Assembly: GCF_958298935.1 (NCBI RefSeq) | Contig: NC_084921.1 | Coordinates: 8,752,001 to 8,816,000, forward strand | DNA: 64,000 bases | DNA from: Phragmites australis | Taxonomy: Eukaryota > Streptophyta > Magnoliopsida > Poales > Poaceae | Direction: 5' to 3' | Shown here: piece after piece, positions 29,170 through 41,561 of the stretch | Numbering within the stretch: the first letter of the stretch is position 1 | Layout of the letters: each line of letters opens with the position of its first letter | Notes under the pieces: generated by a model | Seen by the model: only the letters and a program-made list of their open reading frames with translations | Databases searched by the model: none | Told to the model about the DNA's origin: nothing | Made by a program: the position numbers and the translations under genes

Positions 29170-29859
29170 GTCGGTTGCTGGGGAAGGGGCCGAGAGGGTG
29201 ATGGGTGTATATGCTGCTACCTCCCTCTTCCCTTGGCTTCGCGCCGGCTCCGCTTCGCCTCTCCGGCTAGTCACTGCCTTCTCTGGCGGGCGGCGGCGGT
29301 GGGAGGAGGGTGGTGGATTGGATTGGAGAGACGGAGACGCCTTCCCCTCTTCTCTCGCCCACGCTGCGGCGCGAGAAGAGCCGTAACGGAACGAACGACC
29401 ACGATGAGATTTTTTATTTCCTTTTTGAGCCGAGATCACGATTATCTCTACGCTATAAAACACCTTGAGATTTTTTTATTTCCTTTTTGAACGTAGATCA
29501 CAATTATCTCTATAGTATAAAAATAATTTGATTCTCACATCATATCTTTTCTTACTTTCCTCTTATATAATAAAATCTCTAAAATTTTAAATAATTTACT
29601 TATTTTTATCATTCATTCTTATCTTACCTTCTCACTTCGTTACCGGCTTATGTATGAACATCACTACTACCGTATTTATTTAGTAACATTCATATGACGC
29701 ATCTAGCACCTTTATATCTTAAATTTATATTTAATATTATTATATTTACTATTTATATTTTTATTATAATATACGAACACAAATTCTTTATTTTAGAGCG
29801 GAGATCATGACAACCGCATTTTGGACCTGGATTCCATCACGGTGCACAAACATTGGACA
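29170..29859. other. AACT upstream region
   Basis: GC-rich to about 29400, then sharply AT-rich. A ~40-bp piece of the AT-rich part (around GATTTTTTATTTCC, 29407 and 29469) occurs twice. Overlapping frames on both strands in the GC-rich part have no recognisable product. Confidence 0.35.
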
Positions 29860-30333
29860 ACTTTTTTTATTTTTACATTTTCTAACATTAATATTTAAAT
29901 AATAGATTTTTGATAAAAAGATTTGTACAATAGATGCTTACCGCTCTCTGAAATGGTTGTATCTTTTTTAGAGGTGGTAAATATGTCATGATGACATGAG
30001 TAACTCTTACCGTTATTTTAAAGTGCAGTTAGACTCCACACTTCACTTATCATCTTTTGAAAGGACAGTTAGTGCCTGTGTCAGTGGCGGTTAGCCCACT
30101 CGTGTGTCCGTCCCTTACCACTCTATAAGATAACAAAAATCTCAGAGATTATCTAAGATAAAAAATAACAAAAGTTCCAGAAAATATTAAAGTAAAGATA
30201 GAATAAATATATAAAAGTGAAATTAAAAAAACCACACTGAAGGTTAGATATAATATGTACATGAGATGAGTATATAGAATTTGAACATCAGTAATAACAT
30301 GTAGGTTGTATCTAAAATACATACACAACTTAG
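29860..30333 (+). repeat. Left arm (outer part) of a long inverted-repeat element
   Basis: From about 29930 this is the inverted counterpart of 41562-42010 at roughly 85% identity in its inner half. Shared words include ATTATCTAAGATAAAA, TACATGAGATGAGT, GAATTTGAACAT and ATACATACACAAC. Homology weakens outward and the outer end is not sharply defined. The arm is broken at 30333 by the Sirevirus and resumes at 40452-40512. Confidence 0.8.
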
Positions 30334-31877
30334 TGAAAGGACAATGATGGTATCTAGAGGGGGTGAATAGACGTTTTAATAAAAGTTTGCCCCTTTTACT
30401 ATTTGGTTTAAACTTGCAGTGAAAATAAACTAACAGATTTTTTATAAGTGAAAAATCTAAATATGCTAGGCTTAACTAGTGCACAAACACCCTAAACCAA
30501 CATGAAGCTTACAATCCTATGGTGAGATAAAAAGCGAGATAACTCTAATATGAAATTCTGAAATTACTATTCATCGAAAGTTTCGACTTTACTGTTCATC
30601 GGAAGTTCCGATTTTTCAAATCGGAAGTTCCAATAAGTTCAAAACAACAGATTTCAGAACAATGAAATTAACTCTATGCATATACAAACAAGCATATAAG
30701 CATATATATCAAAGTACAATACAAGAGTAAGTAAATACAGAAGCAAATGATTTGTTATCGAAGTTCAGATATACACCGATATTCTACGTCTTCATTGAGG
30801 AAGCTCGATCACACTTGAGTCGGGTCTTTTTCAACCCTTTTACTCACAAGGTTGCACACATACACTCCTCGCCTCCACTATAGCCAACTCTTCCTTCACT
30901 CTGCAGATGATGAGTTCTGCAACCACTTTCGAGCCTCCTCGCAATCTTCACTTAAGGAGATCGTCTGCAATCCATCACCGAGCCGTCTAGAAAATGTTGG
31001 TCTCCAAAAGTAACAAAATATCGAACTCACGTACGATCAACACCGAGTGCTGAAACACACACAACCTATACAACAATCCGTGGGCTACCAAAACACTACA
31101 CCCCTTACACACCTCTCTCTCTATTCACTAAGCCACCAAAATTTTCACCAAATCCTGTTAGAGAGGGAAGGGAAGTACTCAAGGTGGAATATCAAGTTCA
31201 AAACACCTCACAAGAGCAGCACAAAGCTCTCTAAGCAACCAGCCCCATGAAATAAGGCCAAGGGGTATAAATACCCCATTCTGAAAAACTAGCCGTTGGA
31301 CTCAGACTGCACAGATCGAAACTTCAGATCCTCCAGATTAGAACTTCCGATCTAAAAAAAACAACGATCGAAAACTAACCGTTACAGTCTATTCCCAGCA
31401 CATATCGAAACTTCCGACCCCTCAGATTGGAACTTCTGATAAAAGCTAACTCTAAACCTGAGAGCACCGGATTCCTAAAACATCAGAATTTTCGATTGAC
31501 ACAGGGATTTCCGACCTTACACATCGGAGCTTTCGATTTTAGCACAGCTGACACTCTGAAAACGGCGATAACTTTTGATTCCGAAGTCCGATTTCGATGA
31601 TGTCAGATTCTACTGAAAGCTTATTTAGAGAGCTACTAAATTCATAATCTAAAATACATTTAATCAAATCTAGGAATAATTATCAACATAATTGTTAATC
31701 TATAGGTATTGTCATTACTTACCCGAGCATCACTTAAAGCTCATTCATCTTGATGCATATCTCTCCTCTATGCATCACCTATGGAACAACCTACCAACAA
31801 TTCTCAACAATATTTGTTAGTTTATAGGTATTGTCATTAATTACCAAAACCACACTTAAGGGCTAGATGCACTTTCA
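30334..31877 (-). repeat. 3' LTR of the Sirevirus (1544 bp, internally deleted)
   Basis: Aligns with the other LTR over both ends but lacks about 950 bp that the other copy has between about 39300 and 40265. It contains several imperfect palindromes built on ATCGGAAGTTCCGAT (for example near 30575-30640, 31310-31350, 31400-31440 and 31490-31545). Confidence 0.85.
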
Positions 31878-31893
31878 ATCTCCCTCATTTTAG
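31878..31893 (-). promoter_or_regulatory. Polypurine tract of the Sirevirus
   Basis: On the minus strand the bases next to the 3' LTR read AAAATGAGGGAGAT and are followed directly by the LTR start TGAAAG. This is the expected plus-strand priming site of an LTR retrotransposon. Confidence 0.65.
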
Positions 31894-34800
31894 TAATTGA
31901 TAACAATCTCACTAGATGGTTATATTTTAAAATTAAAAGTTCTTACTATACATCTAATCTAAAAATCAAATGTATAAAAAAAACATGTTTTGGAAACATC
32001 AATCATCACACAGATATTTGATGTTACTAAATCTAGCTTTACTAGCATCAAACACCACAAAAGTTTTGATGTTAGTAAAAAACAACATATGTATATAGTA
32101 AACTTCCCCACAATCTATGCATGTGTGAATGAATCTTCAATATGATTGCATATATTATCTATCTTAAATTTTAGATGGAGTTTTCTTTATACATATGAAG
32201 CAAGCATGACAATATATATATCAAAAATGAATATGCAATGTGAAGCAAACAACTTCCAAAAAAGAGTTGCATGGTTTTGTTTTTAAACACTCCCCCATTT
32301 GACATCCTCTTTATAAACATAACATCTATTACAAATTCTCCCCCATAAGCAAAACTCTCTTACAAAATATAACATATAATCCAAATTCTTATCCAATTGA
32401 TATCAATACTAAAATAGAATCATCGAAACGAATTCTCCCCCAATTAACGTCAACTTGGCAAAAAAATTGGAGGACTTTGCCAAAAAGATAAATTTTCCTT
32501 CAAAACACATTAGCTCTATCCCACAAAAGGAATCATCGAAGGCTAGTGTATGACCATATATAGTGTAAACTCCTCATGATATGTGTATTTCTTATAATTT
32601 GAGTGAAACCAAATGCACTTATCCAATTATAAACTATGTGAGGAGATCATGCTATACAATAGATCAAGGGGGTTTAAAGAGATGCTAAAGGAGATTTCAA
32701 AGAGATACCAATTTAAGAAGATATCAAATAGAATTCAAAAGATACCAATTTAAAATTATAAAAGATATCAAATGAATATCTACAAGATATACCAATTAAA
32801 AATCCCCGTCAACAAGATGATGTATTGGATATACCTTGCAATTAAGTATAATTTGGATTTTCAAATCAAAGATATGCCAATTGAAATAGATATCAATTGA
32901 AATAACAATTGAAGGCAAGTTAAGTACGAGTCCAAAATAAATATCCAAAACATATCAATTGGATACCTTCAAGAGAATGTACTTATGTTTTGGATTAGGC
33001 TCCAAGTTAAACATAGCAAAATAGTTGATATTATAACGAATATCTTGTTTATCACAAAGTGTCAATATCTCATAAGCTTACATGTTCAATAAAGCCATTT
33101 AAAACAGACTAAAAACCTCAAGCAAAATAGTTTGCTATTTTTTTTATCAATATTGTATATAGGAGCAACTAAGCATTTGAAATGAATTCTTTTATATATT
33201 TGAGATTGGATGAACCATAAACATGATTATAGAGTTCACATAAAAATATGATACTTCAAATTGCTCATATTTATAATAAAGGAGTTTTTAGACACATGCA
33301 TGAAAAATAAATTTTCGCAAGTTATTTTAAAGCTATGATGTAAGGTTGAATCTTGTATAGGTTGCATGAATTTAGAACGAGTTACCGAGATAGAATTGGA
33401 TTGATGTAGATCATTATTCATCCTTACCTGTCTTTACTTTGATATGATACTTCTTTATGATTCCAATTGAAGTTGAATGAGAGGATCTTCTTTATAAATA
33501 ATTATTACAGGATGGAGACCTTTTTCACGAATTCCAATTAAAAAGATCTTCCTTTTGAAAGAACCTTCATTATGATTAACCAAAGCATCTAATGCATCTC
33601 ATTGTACCTAAAATCATTCAAGTACAATTTGGTCTACAAACTCATTAGGTCCAAAGCGGTTAGTAAAAATCTCAACACATAGAGCAAACTCTCAACTAAA
33701 CAGTGCATATTAACATGAAATTGAAACAAATTGAAATTTGTATCAATTGATAGATTGAAAACATTGAAAGCATATATCAATTGAAGTCAAATGAAAACTC
33801 TATGCAACTTTTAGCCATTTAGAGCTCTTGAGAGATGTTTACTACATATGTTGGATCAAAGAAAATAAACTTTCTATGGATATTAACAATTAAATTTAAC
33901 AAGAATGCTTATCACTTTCAAGATCCAATAAAGATACAATTTAGACAAAATAGCAAATAAGCCATAAAGATACCAATTTAGAGATAAATATTATAAATGG
34001 TGTCCAAATTACATCTAAGATAAAAGATCAACAAACGATCACTTCACAAAATCCAACAAATGAACTAAGTAAAGATAATAAGCATAGAGCAAACAAATTG
34101 CATATTTGCTCAAAAACTTACCTCAAGAAAATATATAGATAATGATTCAAACATTGAGATAGCAAGCTTTCATAAACTCATTTCCTTACATTTTGGAGTT
34201 AAAGAAAATCTTTCACAAAAAATCATTACAAGCAAAAATTGAAAGAAAGATGATCAATAAATATTATCACTTGTATCACTATTAATTGTAAGAACGCAAT
34301 GGTATATACGAATATCACAAGATGGTATTTTTAAAATGGCATAGCTCAGCTTTCTTTCAAAGAAGCATGTGAAGAATGTTTAGAAATTAAGCATCGTGTT
34401 TCAAAAGCATTCTTCACAAAATCAACTATGACAAGTAAACACATAAAAATAATAGTTGATTTGATCCGAATGAGAAGGTGATTCAAATAAGATCTTGAGA
34501 TCAAATAGATCACTAAAGAAGTACCACAAATCTCAAGTTTCAATTTAAAATCAAATATGGATCAATTAATGGATATTTTGCGATATTAAGCTTTATATGA
34601 GCTTAACATACCATATAGATGCTAGATAAACAATTATGTCAATTCTAAATGGTATTGCTCAAATATTCATATGTTATAGGTATTTGAGATGCACAAAACA
34701 TAATACTCCCCTATTATGTGATAATCCATTATTTTCTCCAAAGAGCCACACAGAATTTAATAAAACGTTTGAAATCAAATAAGGCTCCAGAACCATACTT

Positions 34801-35529
34801 AACACATGAATGTGTAATGCATTCTACCTATACTAGTTATATGACCTAAATATACTAGTCGGTAAGAAATACTAGGTGTGCTAGAAATAAATTATAGCAC
34901 ACTAGCAAGCAATAATGCATGGATATGAAAAGAGTAAGCATGAAAAGATTGCAATAAAGTCTACACATACTAGGATAAGCATAAACTCTAAAGTGTAGCA
35001 TAGATACAAAACCTACACATGCAAAAGGGCTAGGAACCTTTAATGTTTCTTGGCACATCGGAAATTCCGATTTTAAATCAGATGTTCCGATTTGTATAAA
35101 ATATCATATTCAGAGCCGCTCAAAAGACAACATCGGATGTTCCGATACTTAAACTGGATATTCCTATATATGTAAATTACTAGAAGTATAGAGCTACTCG
35201 AGACTAGTCGAATATTCCGATTTTGATATCGGATGTTCTGATGTGTATAAAACATTAGGTATTCTATGGCCCGAAACAGATCGGATGTTTCGATCCAAAG
35301 ATCGGATATTCTGATACATGAAAAGTTCCAGAAACTATGTAGAATAATGAATCTAACACAATGATGAAAAATATGAATTTAAGGTATTGTGATAAAAAGT
35401 TACCTTCATAGAGTGACATTGGATAGATAATAAATATAATTTCACATAACTTGGTTCTTTAATCAGTTAGATAAATCTTTAAACAAATTGTCAAATTTCT
35501 AATGTTCTCCATTTCACCTATTGATCAAT
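31894..35529 (-). other. Sirevirus internal non-coding region
   Basis: About 3.6 kb of AT-rich DNA with only short minus-strand frames and no pol domain. It ends near 35040-35320 in a cluster of at least five palindromes of the ATCGGATGTTCCGAT type that resemble those in the LTRs. It corresponds in position to the long 3' region of Sireviruses, so a pol deletion near 35.5 kb is the simplest explanation. Confidence 0.55.
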
Positions 35530-37930
35530 TTTGAGATTTTTTGTCCCCAATATTATTGTGTGCTAAGATATTAGTCACAATAGGCTTGGTTACCCAAATG
35601 ACCTCTTTATTTTTCATGCCACATTGAGTACCAATAAATTTAGCAAAGACATTGCCAATTTCATCATTTCTAAACGAATATTTTTATTGACAATGGGAGG
35701 CTTAGAATGAATACCTTGGGGACATGATGAAGATAAATGTCCCTTCTTGCGGCATGTGTAGTATATTTTACCACCAAGCCTTTTTACTTGAGACTTCTCA
35801 TCTTGATGACCATTTATTTGACCCCTTTGCTTATGTGATCTTGAAATAGCTTGAAGCCTTTTATTTTGATATTGGTCATCTTGATGAGAATTTCCTTAAT
35901 CTCTTGATGATTAAGGAGCTTCTTCCTTCATAGACTTCTTGTCTTGTTGTTTCTTGATGAAGATTCTCTTTTTCTTCCTCTTCTTGTTGTTGTTCTTCTT
36001 TTTCAAAGGGCACTCTTTAACATGATGACCCACTTTCTTGCACTTGAAGCAAGTGATGACTGCGGTGATCTTCTTTTGATCTTGATCATTCTTCTTGGTA
36101 TTGTTGGACTTGTTTTTCTTGTTAGAATTGAATCAAAGTCCAATTTTATCTTGTGGATGCCTTCAGTCTTTAAGCATCTCATCTAGAGTGGTCTTCCCTT
36201 TGAAGCACATAATCACATCTTTCTTTAAAGAAGTGACTTGATCCTTGAGCTCCTTTATTTCCTCTACAAAATTAAACTCACAAGTGGAACTAGAGGATAT
36301 ATTAATGTTAGAGCAACAAGGAATAATAGACAATTCATCATGTGATATAGAACTGACATTAAATGAATTGCTAGAACTAGCACATGTAAAATATACATTA
36401 TACAAAGAATGTGTGTTATTGTCCATGTGAGCTTTATAGGATTTTACCGTTATGATCATTACCCCATGAGCAATTTATAGCATGGTATGAGAAGCTACAA
36501 TATTTTTATGAGTGCACAAAAGTTCATCAAGATTTTCTTGTAGTTCCACATACTTGCTAGTTAGCTTTTCAATTTGAGCCCTTAGATCAACATTTTCCTT
36601 CTCTAAAGATGCTATATGAGAAATAGAGTTAATAGCATAAATATCATCAATAGGAGAAATAGTGGATTTATCCTTAGATAAAGTATTGCAATTAGGACAT
36701 TACATATCTAAATCCACTAGGGGCATAACATCTAATTTATCAATTAAAGAATTATGCTTAACTTTAAGATCCCCATAAAGATTAGATAATGAACTATGAG
36801 ATTCTTTAAGTTTTTCATATTTCTTATTTAAGGCCTTAAGTTCTTCTAAATTCCTCTTGCCTCTCAAGGTTTTCCTCTTGGCCTTCTATTATACTCATGA
36901 CTTTGATCATTTTAGGTATATACCTTTTGTCCAAAAGATCAAATCCAAACTCATCACTATCATTAGCGCCACTACTAGCATTACCAAAATCAACCTCGCT
37001 TATTACTTTCTTTTTACCTTTTGCTATAAGACATATTTGTGCATCGGAGTAAGGGGATGAGCATCTTGAGGAAGTGGATGCTTCACTTCTAAGTTGAAGA
37101 CAATCGATGCTATAATGTCCATATTGATGACATGTATACCACATCTTGTTTGTCTTCGATCTTCTCCTAGGTGGAGCCTTCTTCTTGATTTTTTTTGTGG
37201 CCTCTCCACTAGGGCTTTGCTTCTCATAGACTTCTATTTTCTTTAAAATGTTAATATTTCAAGTACTAATGGAAATAGATGCATCGCTATGAGAACAAAG
37301 AACCATATCATCAGGATAAATATATATTTTTGCACTAGATGATATGCAAGGGCTAAAAACACTAGTTGGTATAGAAATTTCATTGCAATTGTTATTAAAG
37401 TCCAAAGAGATAATTTGACACATACTAATCTCACTCACCATATTATTACCTTGCTCGGATTTTTACCAATTGGTGAGGTGGATGACAAAGTGAAATCCTC
37501 TTGAACAAAAGAGAAGGTTATTTGGTGCTCTTCATGATGTGATAATGAAGTAGAGCACTCTCCAAATGACATATCAGGAAGAAGACTTTCTTCATCCTAT
37601 TTAGGCTTGTCGTATCTTTCTTTAAGCATTGTCCAAATGAGATGGGCACCTTCAAGTGACATGATCGTTTTAAATACATCTTCACTCAAAGTATTAAGTA
37701 AAGCATTAGTAGCTTGAGTATTGAGATGTATGCATTTCTCTTCCTCATCAAATGATATGAGTTTATCACTAGGAGGAGACATGCTCATATCTACAACTCG
37801 CTCTATTTTGATGATCCATAGTCCTAAAATTATGAAGCATACGAGTACTCCACTCAAAATAATTTAAGCCATCTAATAGGAGTGTTTCTATATGCACTAA
37901 TCCACTAGTCGATATTTTTACTCTTAGGTG
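35530..37930 (-). pseudogene. Decayed Sirevirus gag
   Basis: Minus-strand capsid-like sequence broken by several stops and frameshifts. The 5' part (about 37.6-37.9 kb) has the capsid segment with IWTMLKERYD. Next comes a zinc knuckle CHQYGHYSIDC (near 37110), a long acidic and coiled-coil region, a second knuckle CFKCKKVGHHVKEC (near 36010-36050) and a third CRKKGHLSSSC (near 35720-35755). Three knuckles with a long coiled coil is a Sirevirus gag arrangement (family knowledge). It would package element RNA if intact, but this copy is broken. No pol frame follows. Confidence 0.8.
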
Positions 37931-37955
37931 GTAAAGCTATAAAGGAGAGATTTGA

Positions 37956-37966
37956 CTCTGATACCA
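37956..37966 (-). promoter_or_regulatory. Primer-binding site, initiator tRNA-Met type
   Basis: Reads TGGTATCAGAG on the minus strand, the standard Met-tRNA complement used by plant copia elements, one base from the inner edge of the 5' LTR. It fixes the orientation of the element. Confidence 0.85.
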
Positions 37967-37967
37967 A

Positions 37968-40451
37968 TAAAAAATACAATGATGTCGCCTAGAGAGAGGT
38001 GATAGGTGTTTTAACAAAAGTTTGCTTCTTTTACTATTTGGCCTAAACTTACAACGAAAATAAACTAACGGATTTTTCACAAGTGAAAAACCAAAATATA
38101 CTAGGTTTAATTAGTGCACAAACACCATAAACTAATACGAAGCTTACAATCCTAGGGTGAGACAAAAATTATTCAAATCAAGCAAGATAACTCTAATCTA
38201 AAATTCTGAAATTACTATTCATCAGAAGTTCCAATTTTACTGTTCATCAGGAGTTCCGATTTTTCAAATCGGAAGTTTTGATCAGTTCAAAACAGTAGAT
38301 TTCAGAATTGTAAAATTAACTCTATACATATACAAACAAGTATACAAGCATGGATATTAAAGTAAAGTACAAGAGCAAGTAAATACAGAAGCAAATGATT
38401 TGTTACCGAAGTTCGGATATCCACTGATATCTTACGTCTCTATTGAGGAAGCTCGATTACACTTGAGCCGGATCTTTTTCAATCATTTTTCTCATGAGGT
38501 TGCACACATGCACTCATCGCCTTCACGATGGCTAACTCTTACTCCACTCAGGATATAGTGAGTTCCACAATCACTTCTGGGCCTCCTCACAATCTTCACT
38601 TGAGGAGATCACCGGCAATCCACCATCGAGCCATCTAGGAGACGGTGGTCTTCAAGGGTAACAAACTCCAAACTCGTGCATGATCAAACCGAGTTCCCAA
38701 ACACACACAACCTATGCGGTAATCCGTAGGCTACCAAAGCACCACACCCATTACACACCTGTCTCTCTACTCACTAAGCCACCAAGGCTTGATTTTTACC
38801 AAATCTTGTTAGAGAGAGAAGGAGAGCACTTAAGGTGGAACACCAAGTTCAAAACACCTCACAAGAGCAGCACAAAGCCCTTTAAGCAACTAGCCCAAAA
38901 AAATGAGGCCAAAGGGTATAAATACCCCACTCATACTGCACAGATCGGAACTTCTGATCCTCCAAATTGGAACTTCCGATCTCAAGAAACCAACAGTCAA
39001 AAACTAGCCATTACAGTCTATTCTCAGTACATATTCGAACTTCTGATCCCCCAGATCAGAACTTTCAATTAAAAGCTAACTCTAAATCCGAGAGCACCAG
39101 ATTCCTAAAACATAGGAATTTCCGACTGACATCGGAACTTCCGATTTTAGTACAGCTAACACTCTGAAAACGACGATAACTTTTGATTCCGAAGTCTGAT
39201 TTCGACGATTTCAGATTCTACAGAAAGCTTATTCAGAGGGATACATATTCCTATTGAATTAATGATCTCAAACACATTTGATCAAAGCTAGGAACACTCT
39301 GAATACTGATTCAGACACTTTCACCCATTGTCCAAAGCTTAATCCCCCAAGATTAAACTAGGAACTACATGGAACATACCAAATAACACTAAGGCTTGGA
39401 TACAACCACTTTTCGCCACTAAGGCCGACAACACAAAGGGCTAGATCTAAAACATCTTTTTAGATACCCTGGACTCCTAAAACAAACTCTCAACACAAAC
39501 CCATCCCGCACTAAGCACATGGTTTGAGCACTCGAAACAATAATCGTGCAACACTTTCGACAGTCCCTCTTTATAGTAAGGCCATCGATCCTATAACCTA
39601 GTCTCCCACCAAAATCCTTGAGACTGGTAAAACTAGAAACATATTTTAGTTATACCATTGTCTTGAGCAATCCCATCAGACTTGATGAACACATCATCCA
39701 AGCCCTGATGCTTCTCATAGCTCTTCAAGGCTTATCATCAACTCCTCTTCTCCTGATGACGATGATCATCCTCACTTTCATTTTGATATTCACTTGATCT
39801 TCCGAAAGTTTGATGAAGTTTACTTGATTGCTTCTCATGCACCAAGCATGGAAGACTTCTCTCTTTTCATCATCTTCATTCGGTTCACCACTTAGGTATG
39901 AACTGTAAGCATCAATCACACAAGTTGTCCACTAAACTTGTCTTGATCTTGCTCTTCCGACTTGGTATATTGAATATCTCAATTCAACTCATGCCTTCTT
40001 GTAGAATCTAACCCCAACTCACCCTCAAGCACAAAGCACATGGGTTAGTCCATAAAACCTAATTGATAATGTCATACATTTAGTTACTTAATCTCCATAA
40101 GTAACTTAGCATTTTTGCTTATTATCAATCTTCTTGAGCTTCTCATTCATCTCATGAGCATCACTAAGAACTCAATGACAACGATGCATTTCTTTTTATC
40201 TCATAGCATTCTTCAACAAATCCATGCTTCATTTCTTATGCATCTCCTATGAAATAATCCTAATAACAATTCTCAACATAATTGTTAGCCCATAGATATT
40301 GTCATCACTTAGAGCTCATTTATCTTGATGCATATCTCTTCTCCATGCATCACCTATGGAACAATCTACCAATAATTTTCAATAATATTGTTAGTCTATA
40401 GGTATTATCATTAATTATCAAAACTACACTTAAGGGCTAGATACACTTTCA
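37968..40451 (-). repeat. 5' LTR of the Sirevirus (2484 bp)
   Basis: Full-length copy of the LTR. It pairs with 30334-31877 at both ends and contains about 950 bp missing from that copy. It carries the same palindrome family (near 38220-38285, 38940-38985, 39030-39070 and 39115-39145). The outer end CTTTCA is inverted to the TGAAAG start seen in the other LTR. Confidence 0.85.
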
Positions 40452-40512
40452 CTTTGGTAATGGATTAAAAATAATATAACCATCTTAAATTCAACAAGCA
40501 CAACATTTAGTA
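40452..40512 (+). repeat. Left arm (inner part) of the long inverted-repeat element
   Basis: Continues the arm interrupted at 30333. GGTAATGGATTAAAAATAAT and the following text to ATTTAGTA match the reverse complement of 41562-41620. Homology stops at about 40512. Confidence 0.8.
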
Positions 40513-40807
40513 AGGAAGATATCCAATGCATGCACCGACTCTAAATTACATAACTACACTTGGTGCATACACCATTGATATTAGCTTATAAAAGGTGAGG
40601 CCAAGACAACGAGAAGGTCATGACATCGCAGTTTTCCAAAACACTACTACCATCTGATACCTAATACCAAACCATGGTTGTCTCCTCAAGCAGACATTTC
40701 TCGTGGACATCCAAATTCCTAATGATAGCCCTACAGACTATGAGTGAGACCCAGGCAAAAGGTGACGATGTGTTAAAGGAGGAGAACCTAAACAAAATAT
40801 TGTCGAA

Positions 40808-41553
40808 ATGGCATACATGACCCGCTATCCTTGTTTCACCATGGAGGAATGGTGGAAAACGGTAAGCTATGTGACCTCCATGGACCTAAAGATACACTTG
40901 TTAGAGTGCTGTCGAAGATATATTAGGGTGTGCGAACTAGCCGACATAGCAAAGTGTTTTAGCAAGCAAGCACACACGACATTTGTGTACCCTCAGCAGT
41001 ACGAGGAGCACATTAAGGTACGTTCATCATTATTACATATCCTAGTTAATTGTTATGTTGCACTTCTAAGATACGTTTATATTTTCGTATGCTCTTTTTT
41101 ATATTAGGTATTCCCTCATGATGAAGAGTTGCTGAACAAACCCATCGAGATTTTTTTAGGGCTGCATCTACTCTTCGGTGACGACTACCTACATGGACAT
41201 AACTGGAGACGCAGAAGTGTCATTCGAGACCTTCACGCCATTGTGAAAGAGGTGATGGTTCGAGCCGCCGTAAAAGAGGTAGTTGTTCGACAACAATCAC
41301 AAGAGGACGCGCTTCTACCACTTCCGTCACAACCGATGGGGTTGGTTCTGATGATGATGACTTCGTGCTTACTCCTTCGAGAACTCCACGTCGTTGCGAA
41401 TTCTCTGACGATGAGGCAGATGACTGGGATCCTAACTTTGATTATTTTCCGTATATACTGGCACCATGTAGGCCAAAATCCTTAGAATATGATTATGATT
41501 GGATGGAACAGGAGATAAGGCACATACAACTTCAAGGGTCATTTCATCCGTAA
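40808..41553 (+). pseudogene. Unrecognised gene remnant inside the inverted-repeat element
   Basis: Two adjoining + strand frames look coding. The first (40808 to about 41016) reads into a plausible GT-AG intron ending at 41107, and coding-like sequence continues to about 41340 with many charged residues. After a frame change the sequence continues as an acidic, Asp/Ser-rich tail (41320-41553) ending in a stop just before the right arm. I do not recognise the family. It may be the element's own decayed gene or a captured host fragment. A possible TATA (TTATAAAAGG, near 40586) lies upstream. Confidence 0.35.
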
Positions 41554-41561
41554 TATTTATG

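Larger units (their letters stand above)
30334..40451 (-). mobile_element. Sirevirus-type Ty1/copia retrotransposon, gag only
   Basis: Minus-strand element of 10.1 kb with two LTRs (30334-31877 and 37968-40451), LTR ends TGAAAG...CTTTCA, a tRNA-Met-type primer site beside the 5' LTR and a purine tract beside the 3' LTR. Its flanks are CTTAG and CTTTG, a 5-bp target duplication with one mismatch. The surrounding repeat reads straight through when the insertion is removed. The interior holds a decayed gag at the 5' end (about 35.5-37.9 kb), then about 3.6 kb of AT-rich non-coding sequence. I find no protease, integrase, reverse transcriptase or RNase H, so it is non-autonomous. Assignment to Sirevirus rests on the gag sequence and on repeated palindromes in the LTRs. 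Confidence 0.85.

Noticed and set aside
30345..31877. LTR starting at the TGATGG motif (30345) rather than at 30334
   Set aside because: Using TGAAAG as the start gives inverted LTR ends with CTTTCA, puts the primer site next to the LTR, and yields a near-matching CTTAG/CTTTG duplication that fits the interrupted host repeat.
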